Virus record (IMG/VR): IMGVR_UViG_3300017991_000007
Span: 1 to 64,000 of that record
DNA: 64,000 nucleotides
From: a virus
Strand: one strand, 5' to 3'
Below are positions 1 through 7,850 of the stretch, one piece after another; positions within the stretch are counted from its first letter, which is position 1, and each line of letters begins with the position of its first letter. The translations under genes and the position numbers were made by a program. The notes under the pieces were generated by a model. It was not told where the DNA came from. It did not search any database and saw only the letters and a program-made list of their open reading frames with translations.

Positions 1-2
1 GT

Positions 3-224
3 CAAATTCTGGAAACGGCCAAAAAGTTCAAGGTTCTCTACAAGGATAAGTCAAAATGGATTTTGGGGGAGCGGTCCTTTAAGACGCTGAATGAGATTGT
101 AGCGTGGGCTAAAGCAGAGCCTATTGAGTTTGAGTTTTTCCAACGGGCGTTGACTGAGTTGGTTTGCAGTATGCAAGCCGGATGGATATCTAAGGGCGTA
201 ATGAAAGCCGGGGGTACCTTATAA
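3..224 (+). CDS. C-terminal fragment of an unrecognised protein
   Basis: An open frame runs in from the left edge and ends at a TAA that overlaps the next ATG (TAATG). The 73 visible residues are mixed charged and hydrophobic, contain several Trp, and match no family I recognise. Tight coupling to the following resolvase-like gene suggests one operon. The start lies outside the window. Confidence 0.6.
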   Translation, partial: QILETAKKFKVLYKDKSKWILGERSFKTLNEIVAWAKAEPIEFEFFQRALTELVCSMQAGWISKGVMKAGGTL

Positions 225-622
225 TGGATATCCGAAAGCATCAACCAAAGAGGCGTACACCGTCCGGGGATATCAAGAGGTCGGATGAAAATACCGAGAC
301 TTGGAAAACGCAGGAAAAGAGAGTTGCCAAAAGAACGGGGGGTACCCGTACAAGGGGGTCCGGGTGCGGGTGTAATATAGAGGAAAAGGGTGATATCAAA
401 ATTCAGAATATTCGGTGTGAGTGCAAATCAACCAAACATCAATCCATATCCATAAAGGTAAAGCAGCTTGCCAAGATCACCTCAGAGGCAAACGCTATCG
501 GGAAAATTCCGGGGTTGGCTATAACCTTCAAAGACGTACCCGCCGGGGTTGACGATGATTGGATTTTATTGCCTTTAGGTTGCATTGAAAATCTGGAAAT
601 CACGCAAGTACCTGAAAAATAA
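224..622 (+). CDS. PD-(D/E)XK nuclease, Holliday-junction-resolvase-like
   Basis: A 132-residue basic protein. Its centre reads like an archaeal-type or phage resolvase core: a basic GGTRTRGSG stretch (residues 39-47), then KGD (55-57) and a C-E-C-K segment (about 64-67) as the metal-binding acidic-X-Lys pair, followed by a Ser-rich helix. It probably cuts branched DNA during phage recombination or packaging. This rests on motif order only. It overlaps the upstream stop (TAATG) and is preceded by GGGGGTA, a ribosome-binding form used across this genome. It lies beside a RecB-like nuclease and a RuvC-like protein, consistent with a recombination block. A different PD-(D/E)XK nuclease role is possible. 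Confidence 0.6.
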   Translation: MDIRKHQPKRRTPSGDIKRSDENTETWKTQEKRVAKRTGGTRTRGSGCGCNIEEKGDIKIQNIRCECKSTKHQSISIKVKQLAKITSEANAIGKIPGLAITFKDVPAGVDDDWILLPLGCIENLEITQVPEK

Positions 623-638
623 GGGAAATAAAAATCGT

Positions 639-666
639 AAAAAAAGTGCAATTAATTGCATTTTTT
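639..666 (+). promoter_or_regulatory. Palindromic operator/terminator module
   Basis: A perfect palindrome TGCAATTAATTGCA (647-660) is flanked by seven A (639-645) and six T (661-666). It sits 2 bp before a TTGACA box. The A/T tracts make it able to act as an intrinsic terminator for the upstream gene as well as an operator. The same module recurs at seven other promoters in this window. Confidence 0.65.
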
Positions 667-668
667 AC

Positions 669-697
669 TTGACAAGCCCCTAGAGCTTTGATACACT
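669..697 (+). promoter_or_regulatory. Sigma70-type promoter
   Basis: TTGACA (669-674), 17-bp spacer, TACACT (692-697). It drives the SWIM-finger gene. Transcription should start near 704, at the beginning of the conserved leader GAAACGACACAACAA. Confidence 0.75.
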
Positions 698-751
698 TTA
701 ACCATGATGATGAATGAAACGACACAACAAGCCAGCGAAGGGGGTAGCCAA

Positions 752-1117
752 ATGAACGTATCAATCAATAACCCAAATCAGTATCGTCACGGTATCATGG
801 TCAACTTGGAGGCTGCGGTTGCCGATGGTCATTTTGATCAATCTGCGGTGAATGCCAGAGTCCAGAGGGCAATGACCGTCCTGCGGACCTACGAAGTGGC
901 TGAGTTGGGTACCTATGTAAATGGATGGAATGAGAATGTCACCGGATATCGCCTGACAAGCCCCGCCGGACGTACCTATGAGGTTCAAATCAGGGCAAAC
1001 GGTCAAGGTTCCTGCAACTGCCCGGATTGGATTTATCGCAGACGGTCCAACGCCGGACTCTGCAAGCACGTTTTGGCAGTCCAAGGGTTGCATCAAGTGA
1101 TATCCCAAAGGGGATAA
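752..1117 (+). CDS. SWIM-type zinc-finger protein
   Basis: A 121-residue protein whose C-terminal part carries C-x-C followed by C-x-H (CNCPDW, then GLCKH), the ligand pattern of SWIM zinc fingers. These bind DNA or proteins and are often linked to recombination or transposition proteins. I chose the ATG at 752 because it follows GGGGGTAGCC. The in-frame ATGs at 704-713 lie at the predicted transcript start, inside the conserved leader, and would add an NETTQQ-type peptide also seen upstream of other genes. Function in the phage is unknown. Confidence 0.7.
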   Translation: MNVSINNPNQYRHGIMVNLEAAVADGHFDQSAVNARVQRAMTVLRTYEVAELGTYVNGWNENVTGYRLTSPAGRTYEVQIRANGQGSCNCPDWIYRRRSNAGLCKHVLAVQGLHQVISQRG

Positions 1118-1121
1118 ATGA

Positions 1122-1167
1122 AACCTACAACTGAGGGGGGCTGCTAAAGCGGCCTCTTAGGTTTTTT
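1122..1167 (+). terminator. Hairpin terminator or attenuator
   Basis: AACCTA (1122-1127) pairs with TAGGTT (1158-1163). A G/C-rich inner stem lies between them, and a six-T run follows. It sits between the SWIM-finger gene and the next start, so it probably reduces rather than ends expression of the downstream genes. Confidence 0.5.
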
Positions 1168-1178
1168 GGGGGTAGCTA

Positions 1179-1403
1179 ATGAGTGCCAAGAAAAAGATAA
1201 AGATTACGCTTAGAGCGGGTTATGTTTGCCCTGAAAAAAGGCGTAAAACTGAGGCAAAAGCTGAGTTGGATCACGGGTATCCGTGGCAATATGATGAAAC
1301 TTATTTCATAGAGCTTAACGTGAAACGGTGTCCGTTGTGTCGTAAGCCGCATACGTTTCATATGGATTTTGATGAGTGGAAAACGGGGAGTTTTCCGGTC
1401 TAA
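1179..1403 (+). CDS. Small Cys-containing protein, unrecognised
   Basis: A 74-residue basic protein with CPLC (C-x-x-C) and a nearby His pair, which could hold a metal. It starts at an ATG after GGGGGTAGC, and the next gene begins 8 bp after its stop. No family recognised. Confidence 0.55.
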   Translation: MSAKKKIKITLRAGYVCPEKRRKTEAKAELDHGYPWQYDETYFIELNVKRCPLCRKPHTFHMDFDEWKTGSFPV

Positions 1404-1411
1404 GAGGTAGT

Positions 1412-2350
1412 ATGTCATCTAGTGCTTTATCGAAGTTGGCAAGGTCTACTCTATCCAAGGGTGGACCTATCGTTATTCCTGCCCTCAGAAAAGCCGTTTT
1501 AGAGCATGATTCGGAGCGGGATGAGTCTTACCTACACGCATCCGGTCTTGAGGATTACTGCCCACGTCTTAACGTCATATCTCACATTTTCGGTATCAAG
1601 GTTGAAACCGGAATAGAGATAAGCTTTCAGCTTGGAATGACGTTTGAGATTGGTCATGCAATCCACTCAAGGATTCAGAATAAGCTTTTAGGGGAGCGTG
1701 TGCATAAAGTCTTAGGGCTTTGGGTATGTCCGTTCTGCTTGTCCGTTGCGGGCGGTGTAGAGCCTAAACACTGGCAACCATGCCCAAGTGTCAAGGGATG
1801 CACTCAAAACAACGGTAGGCATTTTTGGAGGTTTGTGGAATCGTCTAATATAAGTGACCGGCTGAAAATTGGGGGATCAATCGACGGGGGTATCTACAAC
1901 TACGATAAGAGGGGTAACAAGGTTCTATCCGGCCTTGAGATTAAAACCATATCGGAAAAGGGATTCAACCGGCTCAATAAAGTCATGCCGGGTCATGTTC
2001 GCCAAGCCCAAATTTATATGTACTTATTCAACTTGCCAATGCAGACGTTTATTTATGTGTCGAAAGGTTGGCATGAACCAAGCGAAAAGATTGAGATTAT
2101 TCGTAAGAATCGGTTGAAAGACGTGCAAGGTTGGAGGTGCGGCCCGGTATTTGAAACTGTAGTTTATAGGGATGAGGCTTTGATTACTCAGCTTGTGGAA
2201 GGTCGCAAGGCTGAGTTGGCTGCGTATGAGTCCTTGGATGCAGGGTTTGAGGAATACCCTCAGAAATTGCCGGAATGCAAAAGCAGAATGGCAACGAAAG
2301 CCAAGAATTGTCCGGCGGCTCACATTTGTTTTGACTTGGAGAAAAAATGA
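1412..2350 (+). CDS. RecB/Cas4-like PD-(D/E)XK exonuclease with probable Fe-S cluster
   Basis: A 312-residue protein with nuclease motifs in RecB/Cas4 order: GHAIH (81-85), D158 in GGSIDGG, the E176-x-K178 pair, and a Q-x-x-x-Y motif (200-204). One Cys near the N-terminus (C50) and three near the C-terminus (C289, C300, C306) match the split four-Cys pattern of AddB/Cas4-type 4Fe-4S nucleases. An extra CPFC...C...C zinc-like insert lies at 106-130. It probably resects DNA ends in phage recombination. The start at 1412 has GAGGTAGT upstream; an earlier ATG at 1376 lies inside the preceding gene. It overlaps the RuvC-like gene by ATGA. Confidence 0.75.
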   Translation: MSSSALSKLARSTLSKGGPIVIPALRKAVLEHDSERDESYLHASGLEDYCPRLNVISHIFGIKVETGIEISFQLGMTFEIGHAIHSRIQNKLLGERVHKVLGLWVCPFCLSVAGGVEPKHWQPCPSVKGCTQNNGRHFWRFVESSNISDRLKIGGSIDGGIYNYDKRGNKVLSGLEIKTISEKGFNRLNKVMPGHVRQAQIYMYLFNLPMQTFIYVSKGWHEPSEKIEIIRKNRLKDVQGWRCGPVFETVVYRDEALITQLVEGRKAELAAYESLDAGFEEYPQKLPECKSRMATKAKNCPAAHICFDLEKK

Positions 2351-2955
2351 GTATAGCAGTATGCGGTTTGGATATCAGTTTGCGTGGGACAGGTATTGTG
2401 ATTCTGCAAGATGGTCAAATTATGCACCGTGAAACCATCAAGTACAAGCCCGTTGCTAAGGAAATGACCATAACGAAATCCGGCAAGAGCAAGACGTTGA
2501 CGGAGAGACAGAAGATTGAGCGGTTGCTTTATGTTGCTGATCGGGTTGTAGGACTATGCGCTCAATTCGGGGTGCAAGCGATTGCCCGTGAGGATTACGC
2601 CTATTCCAAAAGCTCATCATCTGTTACCGGGCTGGCTGAGGTGACGGGTGTTTTGCGGACTCATATTTACAATCATGGGGGAGCCGTCTTGCATACCCTT
2701 GGAATCACTCAGTCTCGTAAGCTGGTTATGGGGGTGGGTACGGGTAGCAAGGCAAAGGCAAAGAAATGGTTGCAGGATCAAGGGTATGAATTCGATACGG
2801 ATGATGAGTACGATGCTTTCATGGTAGCTTTCACTCTCTATTATATCGTCAACAAGAAAAGCCGTGGGTCACTCAGCGTTTTACAGTTGGAGTACCTTGA
2901 TGAGCTTGAGACTGAGATTCAAAGAAAATTAGGTGTGCAAGCGATTGCATCTTGA
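2347..2955 (+). CDS. RuvC-like Holliday junction resolvase
   Basis: A 202-residue protein with an RNase-H-fold start (GLDISLRGTG, D9), an acidic residue in AREDYA (E82) and a final acidic cluster in DDEYDAFM (152-159). These match the catalytic set of RuvC/Pox A22-type resolvases. It would cleave four-way junctions before packaging. It is translationally coupled to the RecB-like gene. Its last codons contain an exact copy of the 14-bp palindrome (2936-2949) immediately before the next promoter, so coding and regulatory sequence overlap here. Confidence 0.75.
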   Translation: MSIAVCGLDISLRGTGIVILQDGQIMHRETIKYKPVAKEMTITKSGKSKTLTERQKIERLLYVADRVVGLCAQFGVQAIAREDYAYSKSSSSVTGLAEVTGVLRTHIYNHGGAVLHTLGITQSRKLVMGVGTGSKAKAKKWLQDQGYEFDTDDEYDAFMVAFTLYYIVNKKSRGSLSVLQLEYLDELETEIQRKLGVQAIAS

Positions 2956-2980
2956 CAAGTCAAAAAGACCTTGTTATATT
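2936..2980 (+). promoter_or_regulatory. Operator palindrome plus sigma70-type promoter
   Basis: TGCAAGCGATTGCA (2936-2949) lies 2 bp before TTGACA (2952-2957), followed by a 17-bp spacer and TATATT (2975-2980). The palindrome is inside the end of the RuvC-like gene. The promoter serves the genes from 3028. Confidence 0.75.
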
Positions 2981-3027
2981 ATGGATAGTTTTTTGAAACG
3001 GCAACTTTTAATTGTAAAGGGGTAGTT

Positions 3028-3255
3028 ATGACTTTGAAAATCGAAAAAGTGACCGCACAAGAGCCGTGGGATGCGTTCAAAGAGGAAATGCCTCAGTATT
3101 GTTCGGATGAAAGCGGCGAAAACATTGACGTGGTTTTGGCTGCGTTGCAGGAATACACCGCATGGCTTGAGCGCAAGGGTGTAAAGATGAATCAGTGCGT
3201 GGTATGTGAGCGGAAATTCAAAAACCGTAAAAAGGGGGTAGCACAAGATGACTGA
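3028..3255 (+). CDS. Small protein, unrecognised
   Basis: A 75-residue protein with a C-terminal CVVC pair and a Lys/Arg-rich tail. It is the first gene after the promoter at 2952, with an AAAGGGGTAG ribosome-binding site. It overlaps the next gene by 8 bp. No function suggested. Confidence 0.55.
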   Translation: MTLKIEKVTAQEPWDAFKEEMPQYCSDESGENIDVVLAALQEYTAWLERKGVKMNQCVVCERKFKNRKKGVAQDD

Positions 3256-4012
3256 GGAAAAGAAATTTGACGAAAACCCGGAAACCAACCTTACAACTGA
3301 GGATATTGAGGCGTTGCGTCTTGAGGCCAAACGGCTTGCGGACGTGGTAGATACCTCATATTTTGAGCTTGGCGGGGTACTCAATACCATTTCGGAGTCC
3401 GGGTGCTATACCGAGTGGGGGCATGACACTTTCGGGGCATTCGTGGAATCGGATGATTTGGGGTTTGCCCGCCGTAAGGCTTTCTACCTTATGATGATCC
3501 ATGAACAATCTGAAAAGCTTGGGGTAGGAGTTGACGATTTGAGGGGCGTTGGATGGTCTAAGGCTAAAGAGTTCCTACCTATCTGCGAAACCCGGTCTGA
3601 ATTCGACGTGTGGGCTGATAAGGCCAAAAAACTCAGCCTCAAGGATATCACCAAAGAGGTTAAGCTTGCCAAAGGAGCGGACCCGGACGCTGGTAAGGAT
3701 GCTGAGGGCAACAAAATCACAACCAACCCTGAAACCGGTGAAACTTTCCACATTCTGACTTTTTCCCTTGCCGATAAGCAGTACGAAAACGTCTTGCTTG
3801 CTATCCAAAAGGCAAAGGAAATGGGTAAGAGCGAGTCCAAAGAGCATTTGATTGATATGATTGCCTTGGATTTCCTTTCCCACAATGCGACCTTTACCGA
3901 CTTGGCTGAAAAGCTTGCGGATTGGTTCGTACAAGACGGTGATCTGAATGTGCGGATTGCTGAGGCCGTTAATGCCAAGCTACTCAAAGCTGAGGATGAT
4001 GAAACCGAGTAA
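3248..4012 (+). CDS. Phage protein with DUF3102-like helical core
   Basis: A 254-residue, mostly helical, acidic protein. The segment around residues 36-110 (YFELGGVLNTI...YTEWG...FVES...GWSKAKEFL) resembles phage and plasmid proteins in which a helix-turn-helix-like unit is followed by a Trp-rich helix. This recalls DUF3102-type proteins, and the assignment is weak. The ribosome-binding site is GGGGGTAGC. It overlaps the preceding gene, and a weak hairpin follows. It could bind DNA, possibly in replication or partition. Confidence 0.45.
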   Translation: MTEEKKFDENPETNLTTEDIEALRLEAKRLADVVDTSYFELGGVLNTISESGCYTEWGHDTFGAFVESDDLGFARRKAFYLMMIHEQSEKLGVGVDDLRGVGWSKAKEFLPICETRSEFDVWADKAKKLSLKDITKEVKLAKGADPDAGKDAEGNKITTNPETGETFHILTFSLADKQYENVLLAIQKAKEMGKSESKEHLIDMIALDFLSHNATFTDLAEKLADWFVQDGDLNVRIAEAVNAKLLKAEDDETE

Positions 4013-4031
4013 AGGTTTGTACTTGATATAG

Positions 4032-4055
4032 GGGCTTGCGAAAACTCGTAAGCCC
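4032..4055 (+). terminator. Weak hairpin between operons
   Basis: GGGCTTGCG pairs with CGTAAGCCC (one mismatch) around a six-base loop. Only a T/A-mixed tail (TTGTATTATTAT) follows, so termination may be partial. Confidence 0.4.
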
Positions 4056-4098
4056 TTGTATTATTATAAAAGTACATTTTTTGCTTTGGAGGTCTGCT

Positions 4099-5160
4099 AT
4101 GGCTAAGGGACGTTCTACCGGCGGCGGGGCTGCGGCGGGCGGTGCCGCACCTGAATTACCGGAGCGCACGGTACAAGAATTAGAGAAAGCGTGGGATCAA
4201 TTTCAAGGTCAAGTGGATAACGAGCTTAACTCTTTTGTGCCTGTCATTGAGGCATGGAATCTTGATTCAGCCCGTAAAGCCGCTATTCGGAATCCCATTG
4301 ACGTTACCGATATGAGCGTTGCTGATTCACGCCGGTTGCAGCGTTTCACTAAAACTGATAACCATGACGATGCCATGCGGATGCTTGCCCGTTTGGGCGG
4401 TGTTTCGGACGTTAATACCAATGGTATCAGTATCAATTTCAAGTATGGTGATCCAAATACATTGGTGGTATCGCAAATCGGTAATGGACGTAATATCCAA
4501 TATGACGTGAAATTCAAGGGGGGTCAGCCCTCAATCACTTATCATATGTTTGTGCCAAGACCGGGTGACTCAAACTCAGTTGCCCTTATGGGTACCCGTC
4601 TTACCTCTCTTGCCAATGACTTTGGTATCAAGAGGATCAATATTCCCTCAGCCGCAGGGTCCGGGGGTGGATTGGCGGGCGGTCCAAGGAAAGAAACTGG
4701 TTCTTACACCGGATACAGGCAGTGGTTGGGCGTTGGTGCCATGCCGAAAGGGTGGGGTACTCCCCGTGAACCCGGCGGTAGTTGGCGAAGTGCCGCTACC
4801 TCAGCTATGCGGAATGGCACGTTTGTCCGTTATGGAAACGAAGTTTATAAAGTGCGCCCGGAGGCAGTAAGGCAGCTTTTGGGTAGTGAGAGAAACCCCA
4901 AGTTCTTTTCGCCGCAACAGGTTGCACAAAATCCTATTCTTTTCGGGATTTGGTCGCAGTATGGTAGAGGCGGTCCAGCAACGGTCTTTCTTGGAGGGGC
5001 CAAAACGCAGGACGCTATCAGGAATTATACGAAACTCACAATGGCTCGTAAGATGCCGCAATTTCAGAATTTGGGGTATGGCAGACCGCATCCCCGTGAT
5101 TTACAGATGCCCACTCGTACCGAGTTGAGGCGGGTAGCACCCGATTTACCGAGAGGCTAA
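4099..5160 (+). CDS. MAKGR-tagged protein with GNAT-like segment
   Basis: A 353-residue protein starting with MAKGRSTGGGAAAGG, the N-terminal tag shared with five minus-strand proteins at 27921-30630. The ATG at 4099 follows GGAGGT; a longer frame from 4036 would have no ribosome site. Residues around 160-220 carry a pattern (long Gly-containing helix, then IKRIN, then TGYRQWLGVGA) like GNAT-type acetyltransferase domains in phage head-associated proteins. That is a tentative reading. The rest is Arg/Gln-rich. Its place just before packaging genes favours a virion or head-assembly role. Confidence 0.5.
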   Translation: MAKGRSTGGGAAAGGAAPELPERTVQELEKAWDQFQGQVDNELNSFVPVIEAWNLDSARKAAIRNPIDVTDMSVADSRRLQRFTKTDNHDDAMRMLARLGGVSDVNTNGISINFKYGDPNTLVVSQIGNGRNIQYDVKFKGGQPSITYHMFVPRPGDSNSVALMGTRLTSLANDFGIKRINIPSAAGSGGGLAGGPRKETGSYTGYRQWLGVGAMPKGWGTPREPGGSWRSAATSAMRNGTFVRYGNEVYKVRPEAVRQLLGSERNPKFFSPQQVAQNPILFGIWSQYGRGGPATVFLGGAKTQDAIRNYTKLTMARKMPQFQNLGYGRPHPRDLQMPTRTELRRVAPDLPRG

Positions 5161-5172
5161 AGGAGAAAGAAA

Positions 5173-5406
5173 ATGGCAAAGCCCAAAGACGGTAGCGTAA
5201 GGACCGTATCAGGCATGAAACCAGTGAGAGTCCCTAAGCAGGGCAAGAGCAACGCAATGGATTTTGATTTTGATGCCGGTGTTGGAGCCGCAGTCAACGC
5301 TACAAAGCCCAAAATGAGCAAGAAACTGAGGGAGCAAGCAGCGAAAATGGGTAAGACCTCGCAGCGCATCATGCGTATGAATGAGAGGCTTGGAAAGAAA
5401 AAGTAA
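5173..5406 (+). CDS. Small basic protein, unrecognised
   Basis: A 77-residue Lys-rich protein (about one Lys in five residues) with an AGGAG ribosome-binding site. It is located between the tagged protein and the DUF4417-like gene. Size, charge and position resemble small virion or nucleic-acid-binding phage proteins, such as the one at 54075, but no domain is recognised. Confidence 0.55.
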   Translation: MAKPKDGSVRTVSGMKPVRVPKQGKSNAMDFDFDAGVGAAVNATKPKMSKKLREQAAKMGKTSQRIMRMNERLGKKK

Positions 5407-5409
5407 TGT

Positions 5410-6582
5410 ATGGGTTTTGAAATCAATCCCAAAAGAGAGGCCAATTACCGGCATACTCTAACTTCCCGTGATTATGAATATATGAAAAACTGTAAGGTCT
5501 GCCCCGTGGTGGACCTTTGCGGTGGTTGGTCCGTTTGGAATGATGCCCGTTGGTGTGTCGGACCCGGCCCGTGGTGCGTTGGTGGGGAACATCCTGACTA
5601 CCCGCACGGTTGCAGGGTGATTTGTTCCCGCTCATCCGAGAAAATTGAGGATGCTACTTACGCTTTAGGACCGAGCAACTATGAGTCCAATCTTGAGTGT
5701 GATCCAGAGAATCGCAAGCACTGTTGGGACGTAGAGGTGGTTCCTGACTTGGGTATCGTAGGAAAGCACAAATGGGAGCCGTGGGATTTTAATTGGCCGG
5801 ACGTTGGTTTTCAGCTTAACGCACATGCCAACTATCAACATCAAGACCTTTATACCATATCCCTCAAGCACCTATTCTATGCGACCCGTCGCACTTGGAG
5901 TCCGCAAAAGGATTTAAGGGAAAGATTCAAAATTCCTGAATCGGCTGCGGTTGCGATTACCAGTACCGTCCATGACGATATCCTTGACGTGCTTGCTCAA
6001 GATATTCCAACGTGGGCTGCGGCGTTGGCTGAGTACGAGGGTGTGACTTTCGTACTTGCTCCCAATTTTTCGGTTTATGACAACTATCCCCGGTTGGACA
6101 ATCTCTTTCATATAAAGCGGAAATTCGTTGCTTTGGAGGCGTTTCAGCGAGAGGGTATGAAGGTTGTACCGGATATCTGCTTTACGACCTCTAGGGATTT
6201 TAAGAATCAGGTTGCTTGGATGCGGGAAAATAAGTGTGAAATGATGCTTATGAACTTTCAGGTTCAAGCCGTTACAACCGATACCCCGCAGTGGAAAGCC
6301 CAAATTAAATCCGCATTAATGGTACAGGATGCCCTTGGTTGGCCGGTACGCATGATTGCCTATGGAGCTACCGGGGGTAAGAGAATGCAGGATATTGCAC
6401 GGCTTTATCCGAATACAACTTTTATTGATTCAAAGGCATATCGACTTGCTGAGTTTCATAAAGATTTGAATTTAGTAGTGGATAAGAGCATTCCGGTTAA
6501 GGATTTGTTTCATATGAATTGCGCCCAAAGTCTTGCCAGAATCCAAGAGGCCAAAGGACAAGCATTGAAATTGGGTGGGTAA
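5410..6582 (+). CDS. DUF4417-like protein with Cys-rich N-terminus
   Basis: A 390-residue protein. The N-terminal 90 residues contain many Cys (CKVCPVVDLC, then WC, WC, GC, IC), suggesting a zinc or Fe-S site. The centre has a pattern (FVLAPNFSVYDNYP, then a helix, then GMKVVPDICF) like DUF4417, a phage and mobile-element family with no settled function. The fold looks like an alternating alpha/beta barrel. It sits between a virion-like gene and an HExxH gene, upstream of terminase. Confidence 0.45.
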   Translation: MGFEINPKREANYRHTLTSRDYEYMKNCKVCPVVDLCGGWSVWNDARWCVGPGPWCVGGEHPDYPHGCRVICSRSSEKIEDATYALGPSNYESNLECDPENRKHCWDVEVVPDLGIVGKHKWEPWDFNWPDVGFQLNAHANYQHQDLYTISLKHLFYATRRTWSPQKDLRERFKIPESAAVAITSTVHDDILDVLAQDIPTWAAALAEYEGVTFVLAPNFSVYDNYPRLDNLFHIKRKFVALEAFQREGMKVVPDICFTTSRDFKNQVAWMRENKCEMMLMNFQVQAVTTDTPQWKAQIKSALMVQDALGWPVRMIAYGATGGKRMQDIARLYPNTTFIDSKAYRLAEFHKDLNLVVDKSIPVKDLFHMNCAQSLARIQEAKGQALKLGG

Positions 6583-6627
6583 TCTGGTAAAACTGTAAAT
6601 AGGTCAAGCCGGATATGGAGTGTGACA

Positions 6628-7785
6628 ATGCCAGAGATTTTAGATAGATGCGTAATGGGTCAAATGGAGAGGGGCGTTTCTCAATCCTCAGCTTTTGCTA
6701 TTTGTACGGCTGCTTTGCAAAGAGCGGGCAAATTGCCCCGTGGTAGGGGTAAGAGTGCCTTTCCTGGGTGGGCAAAAAGGGTTGCTTTACCGGAGCCGGT
6801 TTATTCTGGTATGGAGAATTCTTGGCCCACCCTAACGTCACCGGATCAATCACTTTTGAAAAGTCTTAGGAAAGTCCAGTTGACTGATAGAGAGGGTATC
6901 TTGGGGTCTGCCTTTCTGCATTCCAAAGTCATTGCGCTCAATCCCGAAATGTTGGAGAAAGCGGGCGGTCAACCCCTCTGGTACGGTGCTGTTGCTATCC
7001 ATGAAGCACAACACGCTCTTTACGGCTTTGGGGAGCATGAAGCTACACGGGCAGAACAAAGGTTCCTTGGAAAGTGCTTTGGAGAGTCCAAGATGGATTT
7101 CGATAGACCGGGCATGTTCCTTTCTTGCCGTGCAAGTACGGTTGCTCAAGCCCAAAGGATGAAAGACGTACACGTTAGGCATCGTCGCAATGATTATCAG
7201 TTCCTTGTTTCCTGCGGATATACCCCACGGGTTGCCCGTAAGATCATTGAGGGCGGTAAGAGGGCTTATAAGGCCCGTTTAGCGGCTGCAATGCCTATTC
7301 GATTGATTGCTGCTAAAGACGCTAAGGACTATTTCGAGTTGGATGATACCTATCTACATGCAGTTGTGGATAAGGAGTTTGCCGCCTCTTTGGATGAGTT
7401 CGTTGTGGAAAAAGTTTTTCCGGGCTTTGATATTTATGCCGGTAAGAGCGGTATGAAAGAGCCTGAGAGATTTGGTGGTTTTCGCAGCGTTATGGAGGGG
7501 TATATTCGTCAAGCGGTTGGACGGGGAGTTGGGGTTAGTGAGCGTGGACCTCTTGGAATCGTACCTGTTTTGCGCCGTCATAATTGGGATATTGATGCGT
7601 TGCCGGATGAGTGGCAGCAAAAGAGGGCAGACGCTTTGGCAGAACTTACCGAAAGCCTGAAAACCGAGGGGCTTTACAATGATGAGGGTGATCCTACCGA
7701 GCCTCATTTACTCTGCATTTTGAACGGTTGGACACCGGTACCACATTTGGTATTCTCAGACGTAACCACGTCAATTTCTGGTTGA
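6628..7785 (+). CDS. Putative HExxH metallopeptidase-like protein
   Basis: A 385-residue protein with HEAQH near residue 124 and a Glu-bearing helix ten residues later (GEHEATRAEQ), the layout of zincin metallopeptidases. The N-terminus has a short C...C segment (residues 6-25) of a type seen in head-associated phage proteins. The ATG at 6628 is chosen because GGAG lies seven bases upstream; an in-frame GTG at 6622 is possible. A role in processing virion or host proteins is inference only. It ends shortly before the promoter at 7801. Confidence 0.45.
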   Translation: MPEILDRCVMGQMERGVSQSSAFAICTAALQRAGKLPRGRGKSAFPGWAKRVALPEPVYSGMENSWPTLTSPDQSLLKSLRKVQLTDREGILGSAFLHSKVIALNPEMLEKAGGQPLWYGAVAIHEAQHALYGFGEHEATRAEQRFLGKCFGESKMDFDRPGMFLSCRASTVAQAQRMKDVHVRHRRNDYQFLVSCGYTPRVARKIIEGGKRAYKARLAAAMPIRLIAAKDAKDYFELDDTYLHAVVDKEFAASLDEFVVEKVFPGFDIYAGKSGMKEPERFGGFRSVMEGYIRQAVGRGVGVSERGPLGIVPVLRRHNWDIDALPDEWQQKRADALAELTESLKTEGLYNDEGDPTEPHLLCILNGWTPVPHLVFSDVTTSISG

Positions 7786-7800
7786 TCCATTCAAACATTC

Positions 7801-7829
7801 TTGCTTAGTCCTTTCAGCTTTGTTATAGT
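7801..7829 (+). promoter_or_regulatory. Probable promoter for the packaging genes
   Basis: TTGCTT (7801-7806), 17-bp spacer, TATAGT (7824-7829). The -35 box is weaker than in the other promoters here. Start would be near 7836, just before the AAGGAGG of the ParB-like gene. Confidence 0.55.
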
Positions 7830-7850
7830 CAGGGGTGAAAAGGAGGCCGT

